A DNA stretch of 64,000 bases from Paraphysomonas bandaiensis. Its lineage: Eukaryota; Chrysophyceae. The stretch lies in NCBI GenBank assembly GCA_965644295.1, contig CBFFRP010000378.1, positions 62,001-126,000 of the forward strand, written 5' to 3'. This document shows, in pieces, positions 37,101 to 46,746 of this stretch (positions are counted from its first letter, which is position 1; each line of letters starts with the position of its first letter). A program made the position numbers and the translations under genes. Below the pieces are notes generated by a model. It saw only the letters and a program-made list of their open reading frames with translations, ran no database searches and had not been told where the DNA came from.

Positions 37101-38318
37101 AGCTATGCTGTTACTGTTAACAGTATTTGAAGCAAGCTCATAAAGTACCTCTGCCGCCTTAATCTTGCCCTCTACACTGCCCTCACGCAACAAAGCAATC
37201 AATGCAGATGTACCGCCCTCACGAGCTATGCTGATACTGTTATCGGCGTTTGAAGCAAGCTCATAAAGTATCATTGCCACCTTCATCTTACCCACCGCAG
37301 TGCCCTCTCGCAACAACGCAATCAATGCAGATATACCACCCTCACGACCTATGCTAATACTGTTTTCGGCGTTCGCAGCAAGTTTCTGAAGTACCGCTGC
37401 CGCCTTAATCTTGCCCTCTGCACTGCCCTCACGCAACAAAGCAATCAATGCAGATATACCGCCCTCACGAGCTATGCTAATACTGTTATCGGCGTTTGAA
37501 GCAAGTTTCTCAAGTACCGCTGCCGCCTTAATCTTGCCCTCAGCACTGCCCTCACGCAACAAAGCAATCAATGCAGATATACCGCCCTCACGACCAATGC
37601 TAACTCTGTTATCGGCGTTTGCAGCAAGCTCATAAAGTATCACTGCTGCCTTAATCTTGCCCTCTGCACTGCCCTCACGCAGCAAAGCTATCGACCGAAT
37701 AATTGCATCATCTGCTTTTGTTGTTCTATATGTTGTCTCATCTGAATGTCGATCATGATTATATCCAGAAGAAGCATTTGTTCCTTCACCAGTTAATGGA
37801 GGGACTGGAAGAGCGTGTTGCTGACTGTCGTTTACAGTCATTCGACTCTGTAACTGTATAATATGTGAGTGAATTTGCTCCTTTTCACTACAAAGTGTTT
37901 CATATTCCAAATCTAAACGTGAACTACTCGACAGTAATTCATTTAATCGTTCTTGTGTGTCTTTAATCTGTTGTTTGATTACTTGTGAGTTATGTCTGAT
38001 CTCTCCCATTTGTGTTGATATTTCTTCCTTTTTTCTTATATTTATAGCAATTTTTGATTGAATTTGTTCGAAGTCTTCAGTCTCACATAATGAACGCTTA
38101 TGATTGGCTGATAAAGAAGTATGACGACAAAAGTCAATTACTGTGAAATTTCTTGGAATTTTATTAATATCAGGTGAAAATCGTTGTGAACATATGGGGC
38201 ATTTATTTGCGCTCAGTTGACTTAAACATGTGATGCAAAGGGTGTGTCCACAGGGTAAGCTTCGAGGATCATACTCTCCCCCATCAGTGTAATCATAACT
38301 ACAACTTGGACACTCCAT
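31152..38318 (-). CDS. Giant RING-finger protein with ~53 ARM-like repeats
   Basis: Intronless, 2388 aa. Residues 3-46 form a C3HC4 RING (CPSCSYD, LPCGHTLCITC, CPICSQRF). A helical coiled-coil region spans ~85-175, then a Ser/Gly/His linker. From ~205 to the end I count about 53 copies of a 41-residue ARM-like unit, consensus ISALIALLREGSAEGK then IKAAAVLEKLASNADN. One or two units are shortened (e.g. EGSAEAAAVLRKLFG). The fold should be a long right-handed superhelix for protein binding, with the RING giving E3 ubiquitin ligase activity. Units late in the protein are near-identical in blocks of ten, a recent duplication. Whether a 2.4-kDa-residue scaffold of this length is expressed intact is untested; the frame is undamaged throughout. 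Confidence 0.9.
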   Translation of the reverse strand: MECPSCSYDYTDGGEYDPRSLPCGHTLCITCLSQLSANKCPICSQRFSPDINKIPRNFTVIDFCRHTSLSANHKRSLCETEDFEQIQSKIAINIRKKEEISTQMGEIRHNSQVIKQQIKDTQERLNELLSSSSRLDLEYETLCSEKEQIHSHIIQLQSRMTVNDSQQHALPVPPLTGEGTNASSGYNHDRHSDETTYRTTKADDAIIRSIALLREGSAEGKIKAAVILYELAANADNRVSIGREGGISALIALLREGSAEGKIKAAAVLEKLASNADNSISIAREGGISALIALLREGSAEGKIKAAAVLQKLAANAENSISIGREGGISALIALLREGTAVGKMKVAMILYELASNADNSISIAREGGTSALIALLREGSVEGKIKAAEVLYELASNTVNSNSIAREGGISALIALLRKGSAEGKLISAAVLCKLALYADNSIRIGREDDISALIALLREGSAEGKVMATAVLDKLASNAVNIVSIAREGGISALIALLREGSAEGKIKAAVVLGKLAANADNSVSIGREGGISALIGLLGEGYAEDKMLLAGVLDELAANADNSIRIARDGGVYVLIALLREGSAECKVKAAAVIEKLVSINDVSISIAREGGISALIALLREGIAEGRVKAAAVLEKFAANADYSISIAREGGISALIALLREGSVEGKIKAAVVLYKLASNADNKVSIAREGGISALIALLREGSADGKIMATEVLYELASNADNSISIAREGGISALIALLRKGSAEGKIKVAAVLGKLAANADNRVCIAREGGISALIALLRKGSAEGKTKAAAALGKLAAKEDNRVNITREGGISALIALLRECSAEGKIIAAAVLDKFTRSCDHSIRIVREGGISALIALLREGSAEGKIKAAAVLGKLASNAGNSIRIAYEGDISALIALLREGSEGDQRLAAAVLNIYSGTDNYSNSIVREGGISALIALLREGSAEAAAVLRKLFGNGNSRVSIAREEDISVLIALLREGSAEGKIMAARVLVQLASNADNGISIAREGGISALIALLREGSADGKIMAARVLGKLAANAGNSISIAREGDISTLIAFLHKLSYGDEGRVAVLDNISSNVAYSTRIDSEGGISALIALLRLDNAEGKITAAAVLHKFASNADNGIARGGGISALIALLREGSAEGKIKAAAVLEKLASNADNSISIAREGGISALIALLREGSGEGKTKAAAVLGKLASNADNRVSIAREGGISALIALLRKRSCEDVCMTAPVLGGLALNTEYRISISREGSISALIALLHLDSAEGKIKAAAVLGKLASNAGNSISIGYQGGVSALIALLREGSREGKVKAAEVLGNLAAMVNNRDRIAREEDISTLITLLREESATVQYTAANVLDKLARSGFNRDRIALEGGISALIDLLREGSAEIKIKATALLEKLAFNTHNVVIIALEDDISALIALLREGSAEGKIKAARVLGKLAANADNSISIAHEGGISALIALLREDIAEGKILAAEVLYELASNADNSISIAREGGISALIALLREGSYYDECMAAAVLGRLASNADNSISIAREGGISALIALLREGSAQVYTMAARVLGNLALHVDKRFSIAREEDISALIALLREGSTVHQRMAAAILGGLAANADNSITIAREDGISALITLLRKGSAECKIKAAAALEKLAANAGNSISIAREGGISALIALLREGSAEGKIKAAAALEKLASNADYSNSIAREEDISALIALLREGIAESKIKVAVVLEKLASNADNSISIGREGGISALIALLRERSTVHQRLAAAVLYELASNADYSIRIAREGGISALIALLREGSADGKIKVAAALYKLASNTDNSISIAREGGISALIALLREGSAEGKLIAARVLGKLAANADNSISIAHEGGISALIALLREGSAEGKIKAAAVLEKLAANAENSISIAREGGISALIALLREGSYYDECMAAAVLGRLASNADNSISIAREGGISALIALLREGSAQVYTMAARVLGNLALHVDKRFSIAREEDISALIALLREGSSVHQHMAAAILGGLAANADNSITIAREDGISALITLLRKGSAECKIKAAAALEKLAANAGNSISIAREGGISALIALLREGSAEGKIKAAAALEKLASNADYSNSIAREEDISALIALLREGIAESKIKVAVVLEKLASNADNSISIGREGGISALIALLRERSTVHQRLAAAVLYELASNADYSISIGREGGISALIALLREGSAEGKIKVAAALYKLASNTDNSSIIAREGGISALIALLREGSAEGKLIAARVLGNLAANADNSISIAREGGISALIALLREGSAEGKIMAARVLGKLASNADNSISIAREGGISALIALLREDSADSKIMAARVLGKLAANADNSISIAREGGISVINALLRDGSVEFDL
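31490..33950 (-). repeat. 1230-bp (ten-repeat) tandem duplication inside the ARM gene
   Basis: Blocks at about 31490-32720 and 32720-33950 match at a fixed 1230-bp offset, which is exactly ten 123-bp repeat units (for instance 32020-32391 and 33250-33621 encode almost the same peptide on the opposite strand). The rare unit variants YYDEC, QVYTM, VHQRM and HVDKRF occur once in each block. Only a few substitutions separate the blocks. Confidence 0.88.
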
Positions 38319-39376
38319 ATCAGATCAGATACAGAAATGAAGAGTGAGCTGAGAGGTACAGTAATATCAACCCACCTCCTGAAGTCTGAATGTGACACCA
38401 GATCTATTCTGTCCTAATTTTTCCAACTGACTGTGGAGGATATCCACTCAGATATACAGACATACTGTATGTATGTGTATAACTACAACTGTAGGGTAAA
38501 GTATTTATCATCATCAGCAGACTGGCGTGATGGAAACTCATATCACATATCACACGTACTCTATCGTAATACTCTCCTTCGTACACGTACTCCGATATTC
38601 CCCTATCGTACTCAGTTACCCGTACTTAAGTACATACGTACCTAACTACTCTTCCTCGTACTTCAGGACCCACCACATAGGTACACCATCATATATTTCT
38701 CAATCTAACCTTCTCCTGCAACATATATGGGGTCTAAACTTCCACAATATCATATCTTTTATATATATTCTACCTACAACTCACATTTCTAGTAAAATGA
38801 CGCATATCAGAATCGTCACACCTGCCCCATATTGACATCGTAACTAATTACTGCGTGAGGCCATCTAGTGGGTGCGGCTGAGTGCTGCTGCGATTGCTCG
38901 CCTCTGCCTATGTACACATTGCTTAGTTCAGCGGTTCCCCACCCGGGGTCTCACTGCATATTCAGCGCTGAATACCGTGTGATAGTGATGTAGCTAGTTG
39001 GGTTCAGTAGGTAGCTAGCAAATAACATATGACATATGGGACTTAAATCAAGTATTAGTTAGGTACCCACCCGGTCCCCATCCGAATCTACCTAAGTACG
39101 CGCTCAGAATGGGGCAGAAGCTCAGAGGATAGCATTGTTGAGTTCTGCTGTATAATAGGCAACATAATATTTGACTGTAATTAAAGAGTGAGGTAAAGTG
39201 AGCTCATAACAGGACACTAGCCGAGACAACCCTGAATAAAGTTGAAGAAGAAATGAATAGTATTACCGAATTAGACAAAAAAATCAACTGCAGATCATAA
39301 TAGCGATTCATTAAAATATTCGTGTATTAAATACGAACTCGCATATTACATCAGGGCAACAAAATGAACGCAATAA
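38319..39376. other. Intergenic, nothing recognised
   Basis: About 1 kb upstream of the ARM-repeat gene and downstream of the peroxiredoxin. ORFs at 38433-38835 (+) are Tyr/Ser-rich low-complexity frames without motifs. The region must include the ARM gene promoter. Confidence 0.45.
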
Positions 39377-40306
39377 TCAGTTAGGAATCTGACTGGTATC
39401 GATTGTTCGGAGATAAGGTTTGACTGCCTCAAAACTGCCAAACATTTCCATTGCAGCTTCATCAGTTACAGATGGTAGGATGACACATCTATCTCCTACA
39501 TTCCAGTTGACAGGTGTTGCGAGCTTCTTGGCATGAGTAAGTTGAAGGGAGTCAATCACGCGCAATATCTCATCGAAATTCCTTCCCGTGCTTGGGGGAT
39601 AAGTAATAATAAGCTTAATCTTTTTGTCTGGACCAATCACAAAGACAGAACGGACAGTAGCTGGTGCACCTATGACCTCTTCATCATCCATCAGCATACC
39701 ATACGTTGTCACGATACTCCGGTCTCGGTCAGCGATGATCGGGAAGTTGACAGCACAGCCGCCGACTTCTTTAATATCCTCCGACCAAGCAATATCTTCT
39801 TCCACAGAGTCACATGAAATAGCACACACCTACATAAGATGTCACCCATACAATACCGTAAGTGAATATAGACATATGACAGGCATATAGACGAGAGACA
39901 TACAGACGAGAGGCATACAGACAACAGGCATACAGACGAGAGGTATAGAGATGAGAGACATAGAGATGAGAGACATAAAGACAACAGGCATAGAGACGAG
40001 AGGCATAGCTCACCTTCACTCCTCGTCGATCAAACTCAGGTTTAAGACGGGCCATTCTCCCCAATTCAGTGGTACATACAGGTGTGAATGCTTTGGGATG
40101 AGAGCAGAGAATAGCCCATTGTGAACCAATCCAATCATGGAAATTCATGGGCCCGTCTGTTGTTTCTGTATATAGTGATATACTATTAATACATACATAC
40201 ATACATACATACATACATACACACACACACAGAGAGAGAGTGAGATACCTGCTTCAAAATTCGGTGCCACATCTCCTAGTCTTAATCCACGTGCAAAAGT
40301 AGCCAT
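39377..40306 (-). CDS. PRDX6: 1-Cys peroxiredoxin (PRDX6 type)
   Basis: Three exons, 40306-40249, 40165-40014 and 39829-39377, give 220 aa, close to the usual 220-225. The N-terminus [15 protein letters not shown] and the peroxidatic motif [13 protein letters not shown] (Cys50) are diagnostic. In addition [13 protein letters not shown], the strand [16 protein letters not shown], and the long C-terminal extension ([17 protein letters not shown]) are those of the 1-Cys class. It reduces hydrogen peroxide and lipid hydroperoxides, probably in the cytosol, since no signal peptide is seen. The GDSWG-like lipase motif of animal PRDX6 is not present. It is divergent from the acetyltransferase gene. 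Confidence 0.95.
39880..40010. repeat. Minisatellite in peroxiredoxin intron 2
   Basis: About six to seven imperfect ~20-bp units of the type AGACGAGAGGCATA / AGACAACAGGCATA fill most of the 184-nt second intron. Frame-open Leu/Ser/Cys translations on the minus strand are artefacts. Confidence 0.8.
40190..40242. repeat. (ACAT)n-(AC)n-(AG)n microsatellite in peroxiredoxin intron 1
   Basis: Compound simple repeat inside the 83-nt first intron, ending a few bases from the donor. Confidence 0.85.
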
Positions 40307-40758
40307 CAGTATAGTGGTTATGTAATGAAGGTTATGTTAATGAGTGTGAGTTGATAGAATGAGAAGGAGGTGTGTGTGTATGTATGTATGGAGATCCTGC
40401 TGCTGTATGAGAGTGCAATAGGAATGATCTAGATACATCTACCCTACACTCACATATATATATATATAGGCATATATAGGCATCTATAGGCGTATATAGG
40501 CATAGGAACACTGTAAACTGCTGCTGGTACTGTATATATCCTATCTTCAACGTACTGCTCTTACACTTCTCATTACAAATAATAAAATTATATTCCAAAA
40601 ACTGCCGATAATATTAAAAATACGAACTTTATATAATTCTACCACATCAAAATTGGCATTTTATAGGTAGAGATCCACCTGGAAACGACTTAGTTTTAAA
40701 GGTAAGGAATGAGCCCATTGCAAGATATTCAGATTAATACGAGTAAAAGAATCAAGAA
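40307..40758. promoter_or_regulatory. Divergent intergenic region, peroxiredoxin / acetyltransferase
   Basis: About 450 bp. It contains CTGCTGCTGTATGA at 40397-40410, a second CTGCTGG-TACTGTATATAT at ~40518-40539, and four GGCATATATA-type repeats at 40465-40505. These motifs recur upstream of other genes in the window. Confidence 0.4.
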
Positions 40759-41319
40759 ATGCATTTAGAACCTGTTACTATTGATGATTTATCTTTGTAT
40801 GAGAGTATGTTTTGTGATGAGATATATATGAAAGATCTTGGAGGGGCACAGCCACGAGATAAGGTGCCTGGTATACTGCAACAACAAGTCAATTGCATGG
40901 AATCGGGAAAGGTTGAGCTTTGTTGCATGCATGTATTGTAATCTTTAATTTTATGACAGGGATGGGTATACAAGGTTATGGTTCCTAGTGAATCTGAAGG
41001 AATAGATGTGGCAGTAGGTACAGTCTGTCTGTGGGAAGGCTGGTGGGACAAAGAGAACTGTGCAATCAGTGAATTGGGTTTTGGAATTGTGAGATCATTT
41101 CAAGGGAGAGGATATGGTAGCGCAGCCTTGTCAATGTTGATGAATATGGTGGCAAGTACCCAATCTAGTCGATGGGGGGATATTCATGCGTTCACAAGCT
41201 GCGAGAATGGCAGTTCAAACCGCGTCCTAGAAAAAAGTGGGTTTAAACTCATAGGAAAAGAAAATATGGTTTATGACGGACGCTCCTTTCCGGGTAATCA
41301 CTGGGTATTTAGCAGATAG
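40759..41319 (+). CDS. GNAT-family N-acetyltransferase
   Basis: Two exons, 40759-40911 and 40960-41319 (48-nt intron), 170 aa. The acetyl-CoA pyrophosphate-binding motif is clear: GFGIVRSFQGRGYGSAAL, followed by a helix and the FTSCENGSSNRVLEKSGF segment typical of RimJ/RimL-type (Acetyltransf_3) enzymes, ending GRSFPGNHWVF. The N-terminal strand LEPVTIDDLSLYESMFCDE is also family-like. It probably acetylates a small molecule or a protein N-terminus; specificity cannot be read. It lacks targeting sequences. Confidence 0.85.
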
Positions 41320-41739
41320 GTGCCGATTGGGCGTTCTTTTGTGCTTCTTTTCATATATGAAATGTGTGTAACTTTGGCACTACAGTGCACTTACTTTAGT
41401 GGCAGTATGTTCTGAATCTTATCCCTATAATTGAATAGCATGCTGGTGTAGATACGGAGCTATACAGCTATGTACTTCCTTCTGTATTTGATAAACTTCT
41501 TGCTATGGGTAATAATATAGTAATTAAATAAAGGACCAGCCTTATTTCTCGTTTTTATTTTTCATCGGTATTTATCTTTAAGAACTATATATATTCTTTA
41601 TTATAGGTTACAGCCAGATTACTCACAGTAGGTTTCAAGTACTTAAAACGCTGCCACCCTTTTCCACAAATACAGTCTAATTTGTCGCATTTAAATTTTT
41701 TATGCCTGCAACAGATCAGAGTGAAAGAGAACAAAAATC
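41320..41739. other. Convergent 3' intergenic region
   Basis: About 420 bp between the stop codons of the acetyltransferase (+) and RING-LON (-) genes; AT-rich, presumably both 3' UTRs. No ORF. Confidence 0.5.
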
Positions 41740-43362
41740 TTATAAGAACTTTGGAAATTGAAATAAATCAAACTCCATATTCTGATATTTCGAGAACACC
41801 ACTATTGCAACATAAGCTAGGACGGCTGCTGCAGTCGTCCCTCCATACATCATAGTCTTGTCAAGTCTATGATATAACCGCTCTTCGTTGGCTGTGTGAC
41901 TTCCCACATCTAAGTGCCGAATACATTCTTTTAAACGATGTAACGTGCATGTACCAGTGAGAAGACGTAGCTTATTCGAGGGGCCAATATCACCAAGGTT
42001 TCCTACTGCCCACAGTGAAAACTCTTCGATCGTCGCATCTTCCGCTAATGAAGGAGTACTGCGATACCGTGGACTCCTGTGAAAGTCAACATTTAGGTGC
42101 AAGTCATTAACGTGAAGACCCAGCTATACCTGTTTATTAACTCCCGTAGGACAACACACAGTCGCTTCGCCTCCGCCAATTCTGATGATTCACTCTCTTC
42201 GACTTCACTCGAAGCAATATCTGGAGAGTCAACACCACCTTCTGGTAGACGCTCTGGACCAAAAGGAGCAGCGACCACTGTATAGGAATCCTCGCTGCGT
42301 GTATCTGGAGAGCCTATAGATCCGTTTGGCAACTCAGAAGGGTTGAAATCTGGTAGCACTTGATCTTCGCTGCTATCTACTATGTCCCTTGATTCAATGT
42401 GCAATCCGGAATATATGGTTGTTCGTGGTGTAGTGTATGGCACTGTACTTAAAGGAGGGAAAGGAACCCAAGGTCTGCTTTCTGTGGATAGTTCTCTGTC
42501 GCATATGGATTCTAGCTCACAATAGTGCAGCCCAGCAGTTCCCTCCTCCTCTACATATACTGGTGAATAATGTATGCATAAATCGTATTGTTATAATTTT
42601 GTACCGTATATATCCTTGATTCGATACCGGCCATTCATCACTTTGGCCTCAACACAACATCTGCCATCTGCACGTGTACCAGTTAATATATGCAAATATA
42701 TTGTTCTCACGTACCTCGAAGGAACTCAATCTCCCGTATTTGTGCTACCAATGCGACATCGAGGTTATCAATTTGGACACAGGCAAACCGGCGAGTGGTA
42801 TTAGCAACACGATGCATCATCAACTACAATAAAGTTCAAGAAAAGCGTGACATATATGTCGCGTTTGTAATAAATACCTTATACTTCTCCTCAAAAAAGC
42901 GAGCCGTAAATATAAATCCCGGGTAGATGTCATAAAAAGTACAGAAGTAGATAGGAACAAAGTTCTTCCACGTCTCTCTCTCAGAGCGTGCATCCATGAG
43001 TCGACTATTGTACAACTGTGGATTTGTTGCCACAGCAATACTCATTAGCATAACGTTCTACATCATAACGTTATCAATGTATAATATAGTGAATATAAAG
43101 TACCTCTTTAGCTTCCTCAGGACATATATTACAAACTGAGCGACATGTCATACATCTCTTTATTTTAGATTGTGACATATACTGCACTAAACACAGACGA
43201 CAGAATGAATGACCACATGGAATAGTTATCTACCAATACAGATAGTAAGATATGTATTATATAAACAATATCAATTACCGGTTCACATATTAGAGATAAG
43301 CAAACTGGACATTCAACAAGACGTTCAATATCATTGTAGTATGTATCCTCATTACTATGCAT
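41740..43362 (-). CDS. RING finger and LON N-terminal domain protein
   Basis: Seven exons, 43362-43279, 43229-43104, 43057-42878, 42823-42715, 42667-42605, 42559-42130 and 42076-41740, give 442 aa with every phase consistent. The RING is split by intron 1: VECPVCLSLICEP, then ITIPCGHSFCRLC and RCMTCRS. Exons 3-5 read as a LON substrate-binding domain: YPGFIFTARFFEEKYK, then LMMHRVANTTRRFACVQ and IREIEFLRDGRCCVEAKV, then NGRYRIKDIYVYVEEEG. An acidic Ser-rich linker (SSEVEESESSE) follows, and the C-terminus has one TM helix (TTAAAVLAYVAIVVF). The architecture is like LONRF ubiquitin ligases, but the C-terminal membrane anchor is not usual there. It likely acts as a membrane-bound E3. Confidence 0.85.
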
Positions 43363-43714
43363 TCTATCTGATTATATATATATATAGTACAGTTATAAGA
43401 GAGAGGTTACATATCTAAATTCTCATATGAATAGATTATGTATACATTAAAGAGTGTTAAGGGATTTATTGTGTATTATTAAACGATCTTATTAAGTGGG
43501 TCATTAACACTGACTTGATGCAGGCTTTATAGCAGCAGTACATCTCGCTCTTTCCATATGTATAATCTTTGTGTATCTACAATGTATAGAAATTACCCTT
43601 TTTTTAATTATTTATCATGAAAATGGATGGTTTATTTTAATTTCGGCACTTTTAGGTCTTCCTTGATCGATTTTTCAGCCCTTGTCCTTCATACACACCA
43701 CAGTGGTGTCCATA
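43363..43714. other. Upstream region of the RING-LON gene
   Basis: AT-rich spacer with TATATATATA near 43375-43385. No other gene seen. Confidence 0.4.
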
Positions 43715-43890
43715 TCCAGCATACCGTATCGGCATCCTTTGTGTATTTTTGTTCCAAGATGCCTCTAATATTGAGACAATAATTATATGTATTTCAGACG
43801 TAGTTGTACTTCACTAAAATAGAAGTTTTCTGCTTCTACTTTTTTCCGAAAAATAACATGCTGACTGCCGATACGACCTAGATAGAAGGA
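43715..43890. repeat. Second diverged relative of the MITE-like element
   Basis: Shares ordered blocks with 28937-29090: GGCATCCTTTGTGTATTTT, GATGCCTCTAATATTGAGAC, AATAATTATATGTATT, CGTAGTTGTACT, TTCCGAAAAATAA and ATGCTGACTGCCGATACGA. It begins near a CACCACAGTGGTG palindrome. The copy lies about 14.7 kb from the main element, so the family is dispersed. Confidence 0.72.
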
Positions 43891-44677
43891 TCTTCTCACT
43901 CTCTTATGCCTGCCTTAAACTGAATATATAGAGAGGGAGGGTGTATGTCGAGGTTTACTTGATCGAATGATTCAGTGATGGTTTAATGTAAGACAATGAT
44001 TCAGTATACTAGACGTTTGAGTAAGCGTTTGATTAAGAATAGTTTGATTATGTATACATCACAACAAGACGGAAATATGTGGAATATATCGATATACAGA
44101 TACATATATATGTATGTATGAAAGTATAATTAATACAACGACAAAGTTTGTCTAAGATTCCAAATTATTTTACGGAAGTGTATAGCACATCTGTCTAGAT
44201 TCTAGATACAGCGATGAAATTGATTACTGAGTTTACGAAATCTATTTAGTCACATTAGAATTTCATTTTGTTAGTTTCCAATGAATTAGTGAATGCAGAA
44301 ATCATTTCTAGTGTAGACTATTGTTTAATATGAGGTATATTATACCGTTGCATGTACTAACTTCACTCAATCACACACAACGAAATCAAAGAATAAAAGG
44401 TGTGTGAGGTTCTGTATATTCCCTGCAGTGCGTAGCTAGAAGCGTTTGTTATTTTGATGAGACGAATTACATAGAGCACTTAGCATGACATAACTCATTA
44501 TTACTACCAACTTCCCCATCTGCACTTCTGCAATAACTGCGCATCTACCTTGCGCTTCTCTTCTGCCCCCCCAATACACTACCTACTGTTTCTAGATATA
44601 TCTATCCATCTCTAAAGGACGCATGTCACCGGAAATATATCCAACGCATGCACTTTTATCAGGCTGGTTGACAGATA
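43891..44677. other. Intergenic, nothing recognised
   Basis: AT-rich spacer ending in a C-rich stretch (44500-44580) before the pantothenate kinase stop codon. No ORF. Confidence 0.45.
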
Positions 44678-46746
44678 TTAGCGCCCGTCACTGCTCTTAA
44701 CATGGTCTTCTCCAGCTCCTTCCAGGCCCATAATGACATTGTCTGAATCCAGCATAGCTGATATATTTGCGCTGTCTAAAGATGTAGTTCTCTGTCTTCC
44801 ACCGAGCCGGGATCGGGGTGACCCCATGGAGGGTGTGTGTGTATAACTATGTGGCGATGCTGTTCCCCTAGGCTTCTCATCTGTGGCATGATATCGACTT
44901 GGTGACCCGCCTTCAGCTTCCACCGACCGTGTTCGTCTTCGCCCTAACTCCACAAACCTCAATGCCGATCCCTCATCTTTTCCCCCATCGCTAAGACCAT
45001 GGGAGCTTGCCAATATATCATCTACCTTATCTCCAAATGCACTCTCCAAGAACGATCCCATAGCCCCAAAATATCCTTCATGTTCCAAGAATAGAGCTTC
45101 CATAGTCTGCTTTGACCAGAAGCTGATTGCAAATGCCAACCGGCGACATGAAATATTATTATGTCGCATAAAGTTTCCGACAAAGAATATCTTTCTACAG
45201 CTGTGTAACTGGGCGTTCAGATATGCCACTTGACCAATATTGTTCGTAATCATCATCAACAGTGCAATAGCTAAATCTTCCTCCTGAAGTCCCTCATGTG
45301 GATTCTCCGCCATTACTAGCTTACCGAAAGATGATGCCACCATGCTTCCTACGAATAAAATAGAAGTCGAATCAGATATTCAACAGAATTGATGACAGTT
45401 TCCAATACAATTTCGCCAACAGCTAGCAGTGTTCATCGCTCTCCTATTATACATATCTACGATCTCACCTTTAAGATTCATCTGATCGTAGTTAGACCCG
45501 TAAATATCTCGAACCAGCATGTCAACTTCACTGTTGTCTCCCGATTCTGCCATGTCCAACACCTCCTCAAACGTTGTGCACCGGGTAAAGAGTCGGCAAA
45601 GTCCCCAGTATGTGCCTCCTCCTATACTAGTACCACTAACTCTTTCAAACTGGCCAGGACCAGTTACTTTCATAATGCTTACACCGGACCCTATGTTGAC
45701 GACCAAGTACGGAAACGGGTCGGTAGCCGTCAGTACATGGTACGGAATTTGAACCTAAATATAGAAATTGGTGATTTCAAGCATGCTGTCATAGCAATCA
45801 TAAGAGCGTATGCATTAAAAGACATGAAAAATGTAGTTATCATATAGCGGTTATCTACCTTATGAACATAGTCTTTGGCGTCCCTCTGCCACACTTTATC
45901 CTGGTCAGAGGCATCCTCATCATACCTAGTACACAATATAATATGAATAGGAGCATGTAGCATACTGTAAATAGAAAATCATATTTCAAATAATGCAATC
46001 ACTACTGCGATACTGAACACACGCTACAATATGGATGGTACGGGCTGGGTACCTGTATGTATAACATTCACTGGGGTAATTCATCAGTATGAAGTGCATT
46101 CCTCGAATTAAACACTGCAACTCATCAAACTTTAAGACATCAATGTCCAGGTGGTCGTGAATGCATTGAGAATATTTATGGGCTCCGCCGCCAGTACACC
46201 CAATGCTCTTTATATCCTGGGTCACATCAGTAGCGCTCAAGTGTTGAATAGCTGTCTCTAACATCCTAGTTTCAAACCGAATGAAGTGGAAACGACCGCC
46301 TAGAATACTCGAGTAGAATCCCAAAGCCTGGTCTCGACGCCCAGTTTGACCTAATAGCTGTTGGCTCTGCATAGCTTGGTATATCTGCTCCAATGCAGCC
46401 TGGTGTGCGGGGGTGTCGAAATGATCAAAACTCTTATCGCGCGATAATGGAGGCTGATTAACAGATCCATTCTCATCATCCTTCCCCTTTGCACTAGGTC
46501 GTTTTTCAAAATATACAATTTTCGATAAAGTTCCGCCAATATCCATACCAAATATCCCTGTTTAATATATCATACGCTATACACCAGGCTGATTATATAC
46601 GTATCACCTCCAATATTGACCGATCCTTCCTTCTTTCTCTTACGTCTCTTTGATATCTCTTTCTTCATACGCCATCTAGTAAATCCAACAAATGCCACAG
46701 CAGCTGTTAAAGCCAAACATATCATAAAAGAGTGACGTTTTGACAT
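44678..46746 (-). CDS. PANK: Pantothenate kinase (type II), membrane-anchored form
   Basis: Five exons, 46746-46608, 46557-46053, 45925-45859, 45754-45469 and 45348-44678, give 555 aa. Exon 2 opens the kinase with IFGMDIGGTLSKIVYFE, the phosphate-binding loop of eukaryotic PanK. Then come IGCTGGGAHKY, LVVNIGSGVSIMKVTG, VSGTSIGGGTYWGL and the GSMVASSFGKL and GQVAYLNAQ segments, all in the family order. The enzyme phosphorylates pantothenate using ATP, the controlling step of CoA synthesis. Residues ~7-22 (FMICLALTAAVAFVGF) followed by a strong basic cluster (RRKRKK) form a probable N-terminal membrane anchor. The Ser/Gly-rich C-terminal ~110 residues are extra. The second acceptor (45926) was chosen because it gives a family-like join. 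Confidence 0.93.

Noticed and set aside
31075-37635. Many plus-strand ORFs (SALPSRNKAINADIPPSRA...)
   Set aside because: Reverse-strand translations of the ARM repeats, short and broken, while the minus frame is intact.
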